Shown: piece by piece, positions 26,801 to 36,100 of the stretch
Position numbering within the stretch: position 1 is the stretch's first letter
Layout: each line of letters opens with the position of its first letter
Origin: Flavobacteriaceae bacterium
Lineage (GTDB): Bacteria > Bacteroidota > Bacteroidia > Flavobacteriales > Flavobacteriaceae
Reading direction: 5' to 3'
Assembly (NCBI GenBank): GCA_002719315.1
Contig: PBHD01000003.1
Location: 43,722 to 106,240 of the forward strand
DNA: 62,519 bases
Position numbers and translations under genes: made by a program
Notes under the pieces: model-generated
Databases searched by the model: none
What the model was told of the DNA's origin: nothing
Seen by the model: the letters and a program-made list of their open reading frames with translations, nothing else

Positions 26801-27482
26801 TCTTCATATTGCTGGATTTGATGTAATTGATATACATATGACTGATCTAATAGAAGGAAGAGAAAACTTAGAATCAATAAAATTCATTGCTGGAGTTGGA
26901 GGGTTTTCAAACTCGGATGTTTTAGGCTCTGCAAAAGGATGGGCAGGTTCTTTTCTTTATAATACAAAGGCAAAAGAAAGTTTAACTAATTTTTTTAAAA
27001 GAAATGATACAATGTCAATAGGGGTTTGTAATGGGTGTCAACTTTTTATTGAATTAAATTTAATAAATCCTTTAGATAAAAATAAACCTAAAATGACTCA
27101 CAATGATTCTGGAAAATTTGAATGTATATTTACTGCCGTAAAAATTCAACCGTCAAGCTCAATAATGATGAAAAGTTTAGAAGGAAGCACCTTAGGAATA
27201 TGGGCGGCCCATGGAGAGGGTAAATTTTTATTACCATTAAATGAAGATCATTACCAAATACCTGCAAAATATCATTATTCTGGTTATCCTGCTAATCCAA
27301 ATGGTTCAGATTATAATGCAGCTATGCTATGTAATAAAGATGGAAGACATTTAGTAATGATGCCACACCTCGAAAGATCTCTTTTTCCATGGAATTGGGG
27401 ATATTATCCAAATAAATCTAAACATGAAATTTCTCCTTGGCATGAAGCCTTTGTAAATGCTTATAATTGGCTTTCAAAGTAA
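23835..27482 (+). CDS. purL: Phosphoribosylformylglycinamidine synthase, single-chain
   Basis: This 1,215-residue large PurL converts FGAR plus glutamine to FGAM in purine synthesis. Ordered landmarks are: linker/FGAR domain with GFSQVNSEHCRHKIF (about 155-170), KAETHNFPTTVEPFNGAATG-like active site (about 243-262), HDHGAGGHLNCLSEL in the first synthase half, a second synthase half (GKDSLSMQQEY), and a C-terminal class I glutaminase. The glutaminase nucleophile is the Cys in GVCNGCQLF (about 1063-1071), and AAHGEGKF and WGYYP close the domain. The fused form is usual in Bacteroidetes and Proteobacteria. No other pur gene is adjacent, but purB is 16 kb away. Confidence 0.97.
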   Translation: MISFFGNIKDAIYVIKSENKISSEDLKKFQWLFDQKINIQKIIKGPFIGPYPNMISPWSTNAVEIAQNMGIIGISRIEKYKKILDEEKYDPMLFNKYKVIDHNIFEVNVTPEKIKKIENINLYNINEGLSLNSEEIDYLNNLSKKLNRPLTDSEVFGFSQVNSEHCRHKIFNGNFIINGNKQKKSLFELIKKTSKINPNEIVSAYKDNVAFIKGPEIIQFSPSKGEVPSKYLTKKIKSVISLKAETHNFPTTVEPFNGAATGSGGEIRDRMAGGQGSIPMAGTAVYMTPYSRAGKVKRWEENIYERKWLYQKPLEILIKASNGASDFGNKFGQPLISGSVLTFEHKEKDLLWAYDKVIMLAGGIGYGNLNQAQKKLPKKNDLIIILGGDNYRIGMGGAAVSSSNTGSFENKIELNAVQRSNPEMQKRVANTIRSLIELGKNPIISIHDHGAGGHLNCLSELVEENGGLIHINKLPLGDPTLSFKEIIGNESQERMGLIIDPSDLNLIKSIAKRERAPIYVVGEVKNDKQFTFIDDATQKKPIDLNLDSLFGNPPKTFMKDKTLKRSFKEIVYSQKKIEEYISDLLKLESVACKDWLTNKVDRCVTGKVAQQQTVGKLQLPLSNCGVVALDFSGNKGIASSIGHSPISGIINPKKGSVNSIAESLTNIIWAPLCKKMKSISLSANWMWPCKNPGEDSRLYDAVKACSDFAISLGINIPTGKDSLSMQQEYKNSIVRAPGTVIISATGECENVKKIVTPNLKKNGGDLYYINLSDEEYSLGGSSFGQILNKIGNNAPSINNPEYFKKAFNSVQDLIYDEKINSGHDISSGGLITCLLEMCFPSNNIGLDIDLTELNEKDCVKVFFSENSGILLQSLINLSDYFKKEKIKCIHIGKVISSGKLIVKNFNNNFNFNINNFRDNWYSTSKILDSYQTMNNLSLEREKNYKVQPLKYTFPKGFKGLINNLKNKRRIKAAIIRDQGSNSEREMAYALHIAGFDVIDIHMTDLIEGRENLESIKFIAGVGGFSNSDVLGSAKGWAGSFLYNTKAKESLTNFFKRNDTMSIGVCNGCQLFIELNLINPLDKNKPKMTHNDSGKFECIFTAVKIQPSSSIMMKSLEGSTLGIWAAHGEGKFLLPLNEDHYQIPAKYHYSGYPANPNGSDYNAAMLCNKDGRHLVMMPHLERSLFPWNWGYYPNKSKHEISPWHEAFVNAYNWLSK

Positions 27483-27530
27483 TTTAATCTAGAATTAGTC
27501 AAAAATTCATAATTTGCGACAAAAGATAAT

Positions 27531-29300
27531 ATGGAATTCTCAAAAATTTTTCAATTTTTAGAACATCAAGTGAATAATGGACCACTTGATAAATCACTAA
27601 GTTCAAAATCAAATTCAAAATGGGTTTCAATTTCTTCTAAAGAGTTTTTTGATAAATCTCATAAAATTTCTCAAGCTCTTTTAAAACTTGGAATTAAACC
27701 TGATGATAAAATAGCTTTAATTTCATCAACAAATAGATTTGAATGGAGTATCATAGATATGGGTATACTTCAAATAGGGGCAATAAATGTTCCTTTGTAC
27801 CCTACAATTACCTCAAAAGATTATGAATATATATTAAATCATTCTGAATGTAAGTATTGTTTCGTTTCTGATACAGAGGTGTTAAATAAAATTAAACCCA
27901 TAAAAAGTAAGGTGAAATCCTTAAAAGAAATTTTTAGTTTTGACCAAATTAAAAATTGTAAAAACTGGAAAGAACTTCTTGATTTAGGTGAAAATTTTGA
28001 TCTAGATAAAATTAATATTATTAAAAATAAAGTTAACTCTGAAAGTTTAGCAACAATAATATACACATCTGGAACAACGGGAATTCCCAAAGGAGTTATG
28101 CTTAGCCATGGAAATTTAGTTTCAAATGTAATTTCAGCCTCGAAAAGATTGGGATTACAACCAAATAAGGGACATAGAGCTTTAAGCTTTTTACCTCTTT
28201 GTCATATATATGAAAGAACTCAATTGTATGGATATATTTTTAATAGTTTTGAAGTTTATTTTGCTGAATCCCTTGAAACAATTGGAGATAATTTAAAAGA
28301 AGTTAAACCGCATGTAATAACTGCTGTACCAAGGTTATTAGAAAAAGTTTTTGACAAATTTTATGAAAAAGGTGATGAGTTAAAAGGATTGAAAAAAAAC
28401 TTATTTTACTGGGCTATAAAAATAGGATTAAACTACACTCCTTTTAAAAGTCAGGGTTTTCTTTATCAAATTAAACTAAAAATTGCTTATAAATTAATTT
28501 TGTCTAAATGGAAAGATGCTTTAGGAGGTAATCTAGTTCATATTCAATCCGGAAGTGCTGCTTTGCAACCAAGATTAATTAAAGTGTTTAGTGCTGCAAA
28601 AATGACAATTGTAGAAGGTTATGGCTTAACTGAAACTTCTCCTGCAATAACAATTAATGAAAAATCAATCGAAGGTTTTAAAATTGGAAGTGTTGGTAAA
28701 GTTATTGATGGAGTAAAAATTAAGATTGCGAGCGATGGTGAAATATTATGTAAAGGACCCAACATTATGCTAGGATATTTTAAAAACAAAGAATTAACAA
28801 AGCAATGTATGACGGGAGAATATTTTCATACTGGAGATATTGGTGAAATTGATAATAATGGTTTTCTAACAATTACTGATAGGAAAAAAGAAATGTTTAA
28901 AACCTCTGGAGGAAAATATATTGCTCCTCAAGTTTTAGAAAGTTTAATAAAACAATCTTCTTTTATTGAACAAATTGCTGTAATTGGAGAGAATCAAAAA
29001 ATGCCTTCAGCTATTATTCAACCTAATTTTGAGTTTTGCCTTCAATGGTTAAAAGAAAAAGGAATATCGTGCGAAAATAATCTTGAAAAAATTTGCAAAC
29101 AAGAACAGTTATTAAACCAATTTGAAAAAGAAATTAATTTTTATAATGAATCCTTTGCTCAATGGGAAAAAATTAAAAAATTTAAATTAACCCCTGAAGT
29201 CTGGTCAATAGAAAAAGAGCATCTTACACCTACTATGAAAGTCAAAAGAAAAGTTATAAAAGAGAAATTCAAAGAATTAGTAAATGAAATATACAATTAA
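27531..29300 (+). CDS. Long-chain acyl-CoA synthetase (FadD15-type AMP-binding enzyme)
   Basis: This 589-residue adenylate-forming enzyme has the AMP-binding P-loop IIYTSGTTGIPKGVML (about 176-191), FLPLCHIYERT, VEGYGLTETSPAI (about 363-375) and the hinge GFLTITDRKKEMFKTSGGKYI (about 443-460). These features fit long-chain fatty acid-CoA ligases of the FadD15/AACS group, which activate fatty acids for beta-oxidation or lipid synthesis. It is followed by marR and an acyl-CoA dehydrogenase, a known flavobacterial fatty-acid locus. A perfect palindrome downstream may terminate its transcript. Confidence 0.93.
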   Translation: MEFSKIFQFLEHQVNNGPLDKSLSSKSNSKWVSISSKEFFDKSHKISQALLKLGIKPDDKIALISSTNRFEWSIIDMGILQIGAINVPLYPTITSKDYEYILNHSECKYCFVSDTEVLNKIKPIKSKVKSLKEIFSFDQIKNCKNWKELLDLGENFDLDKINIIKNKVNSESLATIIYTSGTTGIPKGVMLSHGNLVSNVISASKRLGLQPNKGHRALSFLPLCHIYERTQLYGYIFNSFEVYFAESLETIGDNLKEVKPHVITAVPRLLEKVFDKFYEKGDELKGLKKNLFYWAIKIGLNYTPFKSQGFLYQIKLKIAYKLILSKWKDALGGNLVHIQSGSAALQPRLIKVFSAAKMTIVEGYGLTETSPAITINEKSIEGFKIGSVGKVIDGVKIKIASDGEILCKGPNIMLGYFKNKELTKQCMTGEYFHTGDIGEIDNNGFLTITDRKKEMFKTSGGKYIAPQVLESLIKQSSFIEQIAVIGENQKMPSAIIQPNFEFCLQWLKEKGISCENNLEKICKQEQLLNQFEKEINFYNESFAQWEKIKKFKLTPEVWSIEKEHLTPTMKVKRKVIKEKFKELVNEIYN

Positions 29301-29320
29301 ATCAAATATTTAACTCTTAT

Positions 29321-29348
29321 AAAAATACTATGCATGCATAGTATTTTT
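29321..29348. promoter_or_regulatory. Perfect 28-nt palindrome: candidate MarR operator or terminator
   Basis: The 28 bases are their own reverse complement (A5, then TACTATGCAT centred on TGCA, then mirror) and run into further T. The site lies 20 bp after the acyl-CoA ligase stop and 3 bp before the marR -7 box, exactly where a -33 element would be. It could be a terminator of the upstream gene, the operator for MarR autorepression, or both. Confidence 0.6.
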
Positions 29349-29351
29349 TTT

Positions 29352-29359
29352 TATATTTG
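29352..29359 (+). promoter_or_regulatory. -7 box (TATATTTG) of marR
   Basis: TATATTTG ends 5 bases before the marR ATG, predicting a leaderless or near-leaderless transcript. The upstream palindrome replaces a recognisable -33 element. Confidence 0.6.
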
Positions 29360-29364
29360 CTTTA

Positions 29365-29832
29365 ATGAAAAAAGAAACTTACGACTATGCCTTAAAATCA
29401 ACTTGGCAATTAGTTTCAAATATGTATAATAGGGAGGCCTTAAAATTTGAATCAACTATGGTTATAGGCTTTGCATTACTAAGTATAGAACAAAAAGGTT
29501 CATCTGTAACGGATTTAGGACCTAAAATGGGTATGGAGTCAACCAGTTTGTCAAGGCTTATAAACACAATGGAAGAAAGAAAACTTATTAAAAGAAATAA
29601 GAATCCGAAAGATGGAAGAGGTGTTATCGTAAAACTTACAAAATTTGGAAAATTAAAAAGAGAAGATTCCAAGAACGTTGTTGTTGGTTTTAATAAAGAA
29701 ATTGATAAAAAATTAAATACAAAAGAAATTAAAAACTTTCATAAAGTAATAAATAGAATTTCAGAAGTAGCTAAAAAATATGAATTCTTCAAAAAAGGTG
29801 CAGTAATAATGACAACAAAAAAAATTAAATAA
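29365..29832 (+). CDS. MarR family transcriptional regulator
   Basis: This 155-residue protein has a winged helix-turn-helix typical of MarR: the recognition region SSVTDLGPKMGMESTSLSRL (about residues 47-66), NTMEERKLIKR and the wing NPKDGRGVIVKLTKFG (about 77-92). It is flanked by an acyl-CoA ligase and an acyl-CoA dehydrogenase, so it probably senses an acyl-CoA or fatty acid and represses this locus (inference). The start codon has a promoter box just upstream. The last residues (FKKGAVIMTTKKIK) run to within 2 bp of the dehydrogenase start. Confidence 0.93.
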   Translation: MKKETYDYALKSTWQLVSNMYNREALKFESTMVIGFALLSIEQKGSSVTDLGPKMGMESTSLSRLINTMEERKLIKRNKNPKDGRGVIVKLTKFGKLKREDSKNVVVGFNKEIDKKLNTKEIKNFHKVINRISEVAKKYEFFKKGAVIMTTKKIK

Positions 29833-29834
29833 AT

Positions 29835-31634
29835 ATGGAAACAAATCAAAAATCAGTCACTATTGGTGGATCTTTTATAATTAAGGAGTCTAATCTCAAT
29901 GATATTTTTACACCTGAAGACTTTACTGAAGAACATAAAATGATGAAGGATTCAGTTATAGAGTTTGTTGATAGAGAAATTGTTCCTAAAAGACAACGTT
30001 TTGAAAAAAAAGACTACAAACTCACAGAAGAAATAATGAGTAAAATAGGTGAATTAGGTTTTCTTGGTGTTTCTGTTCCTGAAAAATATGGAGGTCTAGG
30101 AATGGGTTTTGTATCAACGATGCTTGTTTGTGACTATATCTCAGGAGCAAGTGGATCTATCTCAACAGCTTTTGGAGCTCATACTGGTATAGGAATACTT
30201 CCAATAGTTCTTTATGGAACAGAAGATCAAAAACAAAAATATCTTCCAAATCTTGCATCTGGTAAATGGATTGGATCATATTGTTTAACTGAGCCTGGAT
30301 CTGGATCAGATGCAAACTCTGGAAAAACCAAAGCTGTATTATCAGATGACGGATCTTATTACAAAATATCCGGACAAAAAATGTGGATTTCTAATGCTGG
30401 TTTTGCAAGTTTATTTATTGTTTTTGCTAGAATCGAAGATGATAAAAATATTACTGGTTTTCTAATTCCAAATGAACCTTCAAATGGAATAACTTTAGGA
30501 GATGAAGAAAATAAGCTAGGTATTCACTCATCATCTACTCGTCAAGTATTTTTTAATGAAACAAAAGTCCCAGTTGAAAATATGTTGGGAGAAAGACAAC
30601 AGGGTTTTAAAATTGCCATGAATGCTTTAAATGTTGGAAGAGTCAAATTAGGAGTAGCATGTCTTGAAGCCCAAAGAAGAGTAATTACTGAAGCAGTTAA
30701 ATATTCTAATGAACGTATTCAATTTAAATCACCAATTTCTAGTTTTGGAGCGATAAAAGAAAAAATTAGTCAAATGGCGACATCCTGTTATATAGGCGAA
30801 TCTGCTTGTTACAGAGCTGCTAAAGATATAGAAAATAGAACTGAAGTTTATTTAAGTGAGGGTATGTCACATCAGGAATCGGAACTGAAAGGAGTTGAAG
30901 ACTTTGCTATTGAATGCTCTTTAATTAAAATTGGAATTTCTGAAGATATAATGAACTGTACTGATGAAGGAATTCAAATTTTTGGTGGAATGGGATTTTC
31001 TGCAGAAGCTCCAATGGAATCTGCTTGGAGAGATGCTCGTATTGGAAGAATATATGAAGGAACTAATGAAATAAACAGAATGCTTTCAGTTGGCATGCTT
31101 TTAAAAAAAGGAATGAAAGGGCAAATAAATTTGATGGAAGCCGTAATGAATGCAAAAAGTGATTTGTTAAAAAATCTACAAATAAAAGATCTTCCAAATA
31201 ATGTAATGTCAAATGAAACTCAACTGTTAATTAATCTGAAGAAAATATTTTTAATTCTAATTGGGAAAGCTGCAGAAAAATATGGTCAAGGTCTTGATAA
31301 AAAGCAACAAGTTCTAATGTCTTTATCAGATATATTAATTGAAATTTATTTAATTGATTCTGGTTTAAAAAGAACAATAAAAAATATTAATAGATCTGAC
31401 AAAGAATCTCAATCTTCACAAATAAAAATGACTCAATTGTATTTATATGAGGCTAATGAAATAATCCTTAAAAAATCAAAAGATATTATTTACAGTACAT
31501 TAGAAGGTGAAGAAAAATTAGAATTATTAGATTTATTTAAAAAATCATGTGACTATAAAACTTGTCCTAATATATTTGCTTTAAAAACTGAAATTGCAAA
31601 TAAGATAATTAATGAAAATAAATATTGTTTCTAA
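29835..31634 (+). CDS. Acyl-CoA dehydrogenase (long, about 600-residue type)
   Basis: This 599-residue FAD enzyme catalyses the first oxidation step of fatty acyl-CoA. It contains VPEKYGGLGMGFVSTMLVCD, CLTEPGSGSDANSGKTK (about 155-171), KMWISNAGFASLF, LGIHSSSTRQVFFNET, FGGMGFSAEAPMESAWRDAR and IYEGTNEINRML near residue 410. A roughly 150-residue C-terminal extension makes it the long form found in flavobacterial fatty-acid operons. It begins 2 bp after marR. The 3-hydroxyacyl-CoA dehydrogenase and thiolase genes that normally sit between marR and this gene are absent. It converges on sprF with a 12-bp gap. Confidence 0.95.
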   Translation: METNQKSVTIGGSFIIKESNLNDIFTPEDFTEEHKMMKDSVIEFVDREIVPKRQRFEKKDYKLTEEIMSKIGELGFLGVSVPEKYGGLGMGFVSTMLVCDYISGASGSISTAFGAHTGIGILPIVLYGTEDQKQKYLPNLASGKWIGSYCLTEPGSGSDANSGKTKAVLSDDGSYYKISGQKMWISNAGFASLFIVFARIEDDKNITGFLIPNEPSNGITLGDEENKLGIHSSSTRQVFFNETKVPVENMLGERQQGFKIAMNALNVGRVKLGVACLEAQRRVITEAVKYSNERIQFKSPISSFGAIKEKISQMATSCYIGESACYRAAKDIENRTEVYLSEGMSHQESELKGVEDFAIECSLIKIGISEDIMNCTDEGIQIFGGMGFSAEAPMESAWRDARIGRIYEGTNEINRMLSVGMLLKKGMKGQINLMEAVMNAKSDLLKNLQIKDLPNNVMSNETQLLINLKKIFLILIGKAAEKYGQGLDKKQQVLMSLSDILIEIYLIDSGLKRTIKNINRSDKESQSSQIKMTQLYLYEANEIILKKSKDIIYSTLEGEEKLELLDLFKKSCDYKTCPNIFALKTEIANKIINENKYCF

Positions 31635-31646
31635 AAAAAACTAACT

Positions 31647-32660
31647 CTAGTAATAATTATCTATTTGAATTCTTTTAAATAATCCCCTTTGATTTCTTCT
31701 ATAAATACTAAAATCAAAAGTTACATAAAGTTCAAATATTGATGGAGAAAAAACTTTTCCTGGATTATTAAAGAAATTAAAATTATATGACGCTCCAAAA
31801 TCAAAATTTTCAGCTGACAAACCAAAAGAAACTCCTAAATTATTAAGCCCGCTACTTCCTGCTTGTTGACTTAATCCCACGGAGAATTCTCCAAGTTGAA
31901 GTTCTTGAGAAAGATACATGTGAATTGAATTTTGGACCTTAACTGCATTTAAATAAACCATTAAATAAGAATATCTTGGAAGATATCTTCTTTCATAAGG
32001 ATTAATATCAAATTCATAAGCTCCTTGAATTCCTATTTGAATAGGTTTTTCAGTTGTATCATCTTCTTTGTTAAAAGAATCATTAGGTTTATTTATATGC
32101 TTAATAGTTAAACCCGCCATAAAATCTTCACTATGTAATAAAAAAGAGGCTCCTAAATCAAAATAGTTAACATTAGAAATTATTGATGCAAGTGGATCAT
32201 TTGATTCTAAAAGTTGTCCTGTACCAATACTTAATTGATCTCCAAATGTTAAATTATCTGGATTGAATTGTTTAGTTGCTAAACCTCCTGTTATAGCAGG
32301 AAGAAAAAACAAATAATTATCTAATTGTAGTTTATAAACATATGTCAAGTTTGCAATAGTTTGACCATACCCACTTTTCTCCATTGCAAAACTATTTACA
32401 TCAACTCCTAATGAAAAATTTTGATTATCAAAACTAATTGTACCAAAAATATATTTATTATTCATCCTTTCAAAAGCATTTAAAGTAAGAGAGTTATATA
32501 AAACTCCCACTTTCAACAAGCTATTATATCCAAAATAACTAGGATTTGATTTTTGAAGAAATCGAGAATTGTTAACTAAATACTCTTCTTGAGAATATAA
32601 AGATTCTAACTGAAAAAATATCAGTAAAAATATAAAGTAAAATAAATAAATTACTCTCAT
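31647..32660 (-). CDS. PorP/SprF family type IX secretion membrane protein
   Basis: This 337-residue protein has a signal peptide (MRVIYLFYFIFLLIFFQLES) followed by alternating beta-strand patterns of an outer-membrane barrel. Segments such as PSYFGYNSLLKVGVLYNS, ISFDNQNFSLGVDVNSF and a terminal FDFGASYNFNF...SPSIFELYVTFDF are typical of the PorP/SprF family. SprF-type proteins are needed for secretion of their neighbouring giant adhesin in Flavobacterium johnsoniae. The gene starts 1 bp after the giant adhesin stop, so it is the downstream partner in a two-gene operon. Confidence 0.92.
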   Translation of the reverse strand: MRVIYLFYFIFLLIFFQLESLYSQEEYLVNNSRFLQKSNPSYFGYNSLLKVGVLYNSLTLNAFERMNNKYIFGTISFDNQNFSLGVDVNSFAMEKSGYGQTIANLTYVYKLQLDNYLFFLPAITGGLATKQFNPDNLTFGDQLSIGTGQLLESNDPLASIISNVNYFDLGASFLLHSEDFMAGLTIKHINKPNDSFNKEDDTTEKPIQIGIQGAYEFDINPYERRYLPRYSYLMVYLNAVKVQNSIHMYLSQELQLGEFSVGLSQQAGSSGLNNLGVSFGLSAENFDFGASYNFNFFNNPGKVFSPSIFELYVTFDFSIYRRNQRGLFKRIQIDNYY

Positions 32661-32661
32661 T

Positions 32662-33105
32662 TTATTTCAGTATCATAAATGCTCCTTCTCTCACAACCGC
32701 ATCAAATTCTTCTCCAGTGCAACTTTCCTTATTCCAAGCTTTTAAAGTCCATATATAATATGGAGCAACTCCTAATTCATCACTTCCTTCAGGCTTTCCA
32801 TCCCATGGTTTAAAATCTGGGTAACCATCAGGTCCAGTTTCATTTGGTCCACCAAGGAAATTTCCTCCTTCATCTCTTTTGAAATTAGGCGCATATCCAA
32901 GTGTACTTGTAGTACTAGTACTAGTAGATGACGAAGATATTTTTGGATTTTCTCCGCTTGATTTTGTAGGATAAACAACATTACCTGTATTGTCATATAT
33001 TGTGAATTCTACATAACAAAATCCTGAAAATAAAACTCCAAAATAATCATTTTTCTTGTCTCCATTAGGAGTAAAAACATTTGGAGGTAAAACAAAGAAA
33101 CCTTT
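32662..33105 (-). other. Type B T9SS C-terminal sorting domain of the giant adhesin
   Basis: The last about 145 residues contain PPNVFTPNGDKKNDYFG, VEFTIYDNTGNVVY, PWDGKPEGSDELGVAPYYIW and the end VREGAFMILK, the gliding-motility-associated C-terminal (CHU_C) pattern. In relatives it directs secretion through the type IX system. A Ser/Thr-rich insert (SSSSTSTSTTST, about 32895-32945) interrupts it. Confidence 0.9.
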
Positions 33106-36100
33106 TCCAACTTTTACTGGCTTAGTTACTTGATCAAAACACCCTAATTCATTTTCTATTTGAAGAGTTACCAAATATGTTCCCTGAAGTCCATAAGAAT
33201 GAGTTTTATCGCCTTTAAGGACTCCCTTTTGACCATCCCACTCGCCGTCACCATCTTTATCTTCAGGAGTTAAAGTATTAGACTCTAACATAGACACACC
33301 TCCAGCTAAAAACTCAACCCAATCTATCCAAGTATCACCATCAGTATCTCCTTGTAAAGCAGGATCGGTTTGTATTGATGAATTAGCTATAACTATTTCA
33401 TCAAAAACATTATCTCCCCAATCCCATCTTACTTTTGTGTAAGGAGATGTCGATTGATTAGTAAATGTTATATCTTGCCTTGCATTGATTACCCTATCAT
33501 CTTCACTTATAGAATTATTATAAGTAGGAGTTGAATATTCAAATCCAGGAGTTCCTAATTCAAAATTAAGTTCTACAGATTTTGTACATCCTCTATCGTT
33601 CACAACATAAAGATTAGCCAAGCTTTGAGGATTATCAATTGTAACAACGTATGAATCGAGATCATCTTTTACATGATCTACAATTTTAGCTGTAGAAAAA
33701 TCTGTTCCATAATAGAAAGTTATTGGAGATTGTTGAGAATCAATAACATCAATCCTCAAAATACCAGCAGTATTATTACATAAATTATTGTCTACAAAAG
33801 GTCCATCAGATATAACTAAAGATTTATCATCTTCAACATCAATAACTCCTTGTATATATGCATAAGGTTTTGATTTACAATTACCTGTTATTAGAGGGTC
33901 AGGATCAGTAATTGTATATCTATATTTACCTTTTTCTAAATCATTCATTGATAAATAGCCTTTATATTCAGGTAATAATGTATAACCTGTTGTAAGTGGA
34001 TCATTTGGATTAAGATATTCCCAGTTTATTTCAGCATTAGCAGGTCCTCCTGCAATATTTATACCAATTTTACCATCTTTTGCATCTAACAGACAACTTA
34101 CTGGGGTTGAAAAAGTAGGATTGCCAAGTGAATCAACTAATCCTTCTGTAACCACAATATTAGAAATTTCTTGAGTTACATTTATTAGTATTGGTTTTGA
34201 AGGATCATTTGTACAACCTTTACTATTTGTTATTTTTAAAGTATATAATCCTTCCTCTAGCTCAAAAGTATTTATTTCGGTATCTATTTCCTCCTTAGTT
34301 CTAAAACTAGACCTTTTTATAACAAGTCCAGCTGGAGTAGATAATTCTAAAGCATAGTAAGGATCACTATTTCCTGTATAAAAAGCATCAAGATTATCTG
34401 CCTCAATAAAATCTGTCAAAGGTTCAAAATTCAACGCTATGGTATCTTGACATTTTTCAATAGAAAGTTCAGTTTCACCAATGTATTTTATTTCAGTTGC
34501 TTCATTGACCGTAATAGATTGAGAAGCTGGACAACCAGGATTATTTGCATCTGTTGCAGTAATCTCATAATCTCCAGGTGACAAATCAAAAACAGTATAT
34601 CGACCTCCGGAAGCAACTGCCAATTCACCGCTTGCTTGGGTTATTTCTGTACCATTTAATGTTATAGAAACAAGTGATGTTGCACCTAACAAATTAAACT
34701 TAAAGTTTGCCGAAATTGGAGTTGCTGAATAACTACAAGTATTAAAATATTCTATACCTCCTGTAGATGTATCTACCGTAATTTCCAAAGAACTATTATC
34801 ACCACTTACATAAACAGGATCACTAGTCTGCGGACTACAACCACTTGCATCAGTTAAATAAAGAACATATAATCCTGCAGGTGGGCCATCAACTATTAAG
34901 TTATCTCCAAATGGATCTCCATTTTGAGCAAACCAACCATCAACAAGTTCCTGAGCATTTTCTTTAACTTCGTCTTTAATGTCAGAAAATGAGCCTGTAA
35001 CTCTAGAAACACTATCTGAATATTCAAAGGCTAATCCAAGGGTTAAAGCCTTAATTTGTATTCTGTCATTATTTCCGTCTCCATCTAGATCTTGTGCTTG
35101 AGCAGAAACTTCAGCAGACGCATCAACTTTAGTTGCTAAAGCAGAGGTTAAGCTAGAAATTGAACTTTTAGTTGGAGAAGCAGTTAAAGTTTCTGTAAAA
35201 TTGACTCCATTTATTGTGATAGTAAATGCATCTCCAAGTTGTGGTACTAAAATAGTTGAAATAATTGTCATATTTTTCTGAACAATTGCTTTGTCCTTCT
35301 TTCTCCACTCAATCTCAAGTGGAGTACCTCCATTTAAAACTCCCTCCATTTTAGGTTTTTCGTCAGTCCCACAAGCTCCTGGAGTTACAGTTATTGTTGG
35401 TTTTCCAAGTTTTTCTTCTGATCCAGCCTTTTCTTTAAGAGGAAATTCTTTTGTTAAATCACACTTGGCTGCATCAGTTATTGTTACACTATAATCTCCT
35501 GCATATGTTAAATTATCTATGCTAGAACTGCCCCCAATATTATCAATACTAGTTAATGCTTTATAATTAGATCCAGCTGGTCCAGTCCAAATTAATTGGT
35601 AAGGTGCTTGTCCACCTAAAACTTTAATAGTAATTTTTCCATCAATACCAGTTGAACAGTCTATTTCTTGTTGTGTTCCATCAATTGAAGCTGACAATTC
35701 ATCTGAAGGTTCAGAAATTATTACCCCAACATTATCGGTTGTAGTCCCTGATTGAGTAACAGATAATGTTACACCTTCTTGTCCGCCCGAAACGCATTGT
35801 CCAGCATCTCTTACTCTTATGTTATATGTGTCTGCACTTAATCCCGTCAACTGAACTGTTGCTCCAGCAGCTGAAGTCCACCCACCTGAACTTTCTTTAT
35901 ATTCATATGGAGGAGTTCCTCCTTTAATAACAAATGTAAAACTTCCATTAGAATCTCCTTTACAACTTATAGTAGTGCTAGATGTATCAAATAAAATTTC
36001 AACATTACCACCATTAATTTTATCATTACTTCCTAGAACAATTTCAGCACTTAAGTTTTCTGAGGGTCCAGTAACAGAAAATAATTGAGAAATTGAACAT

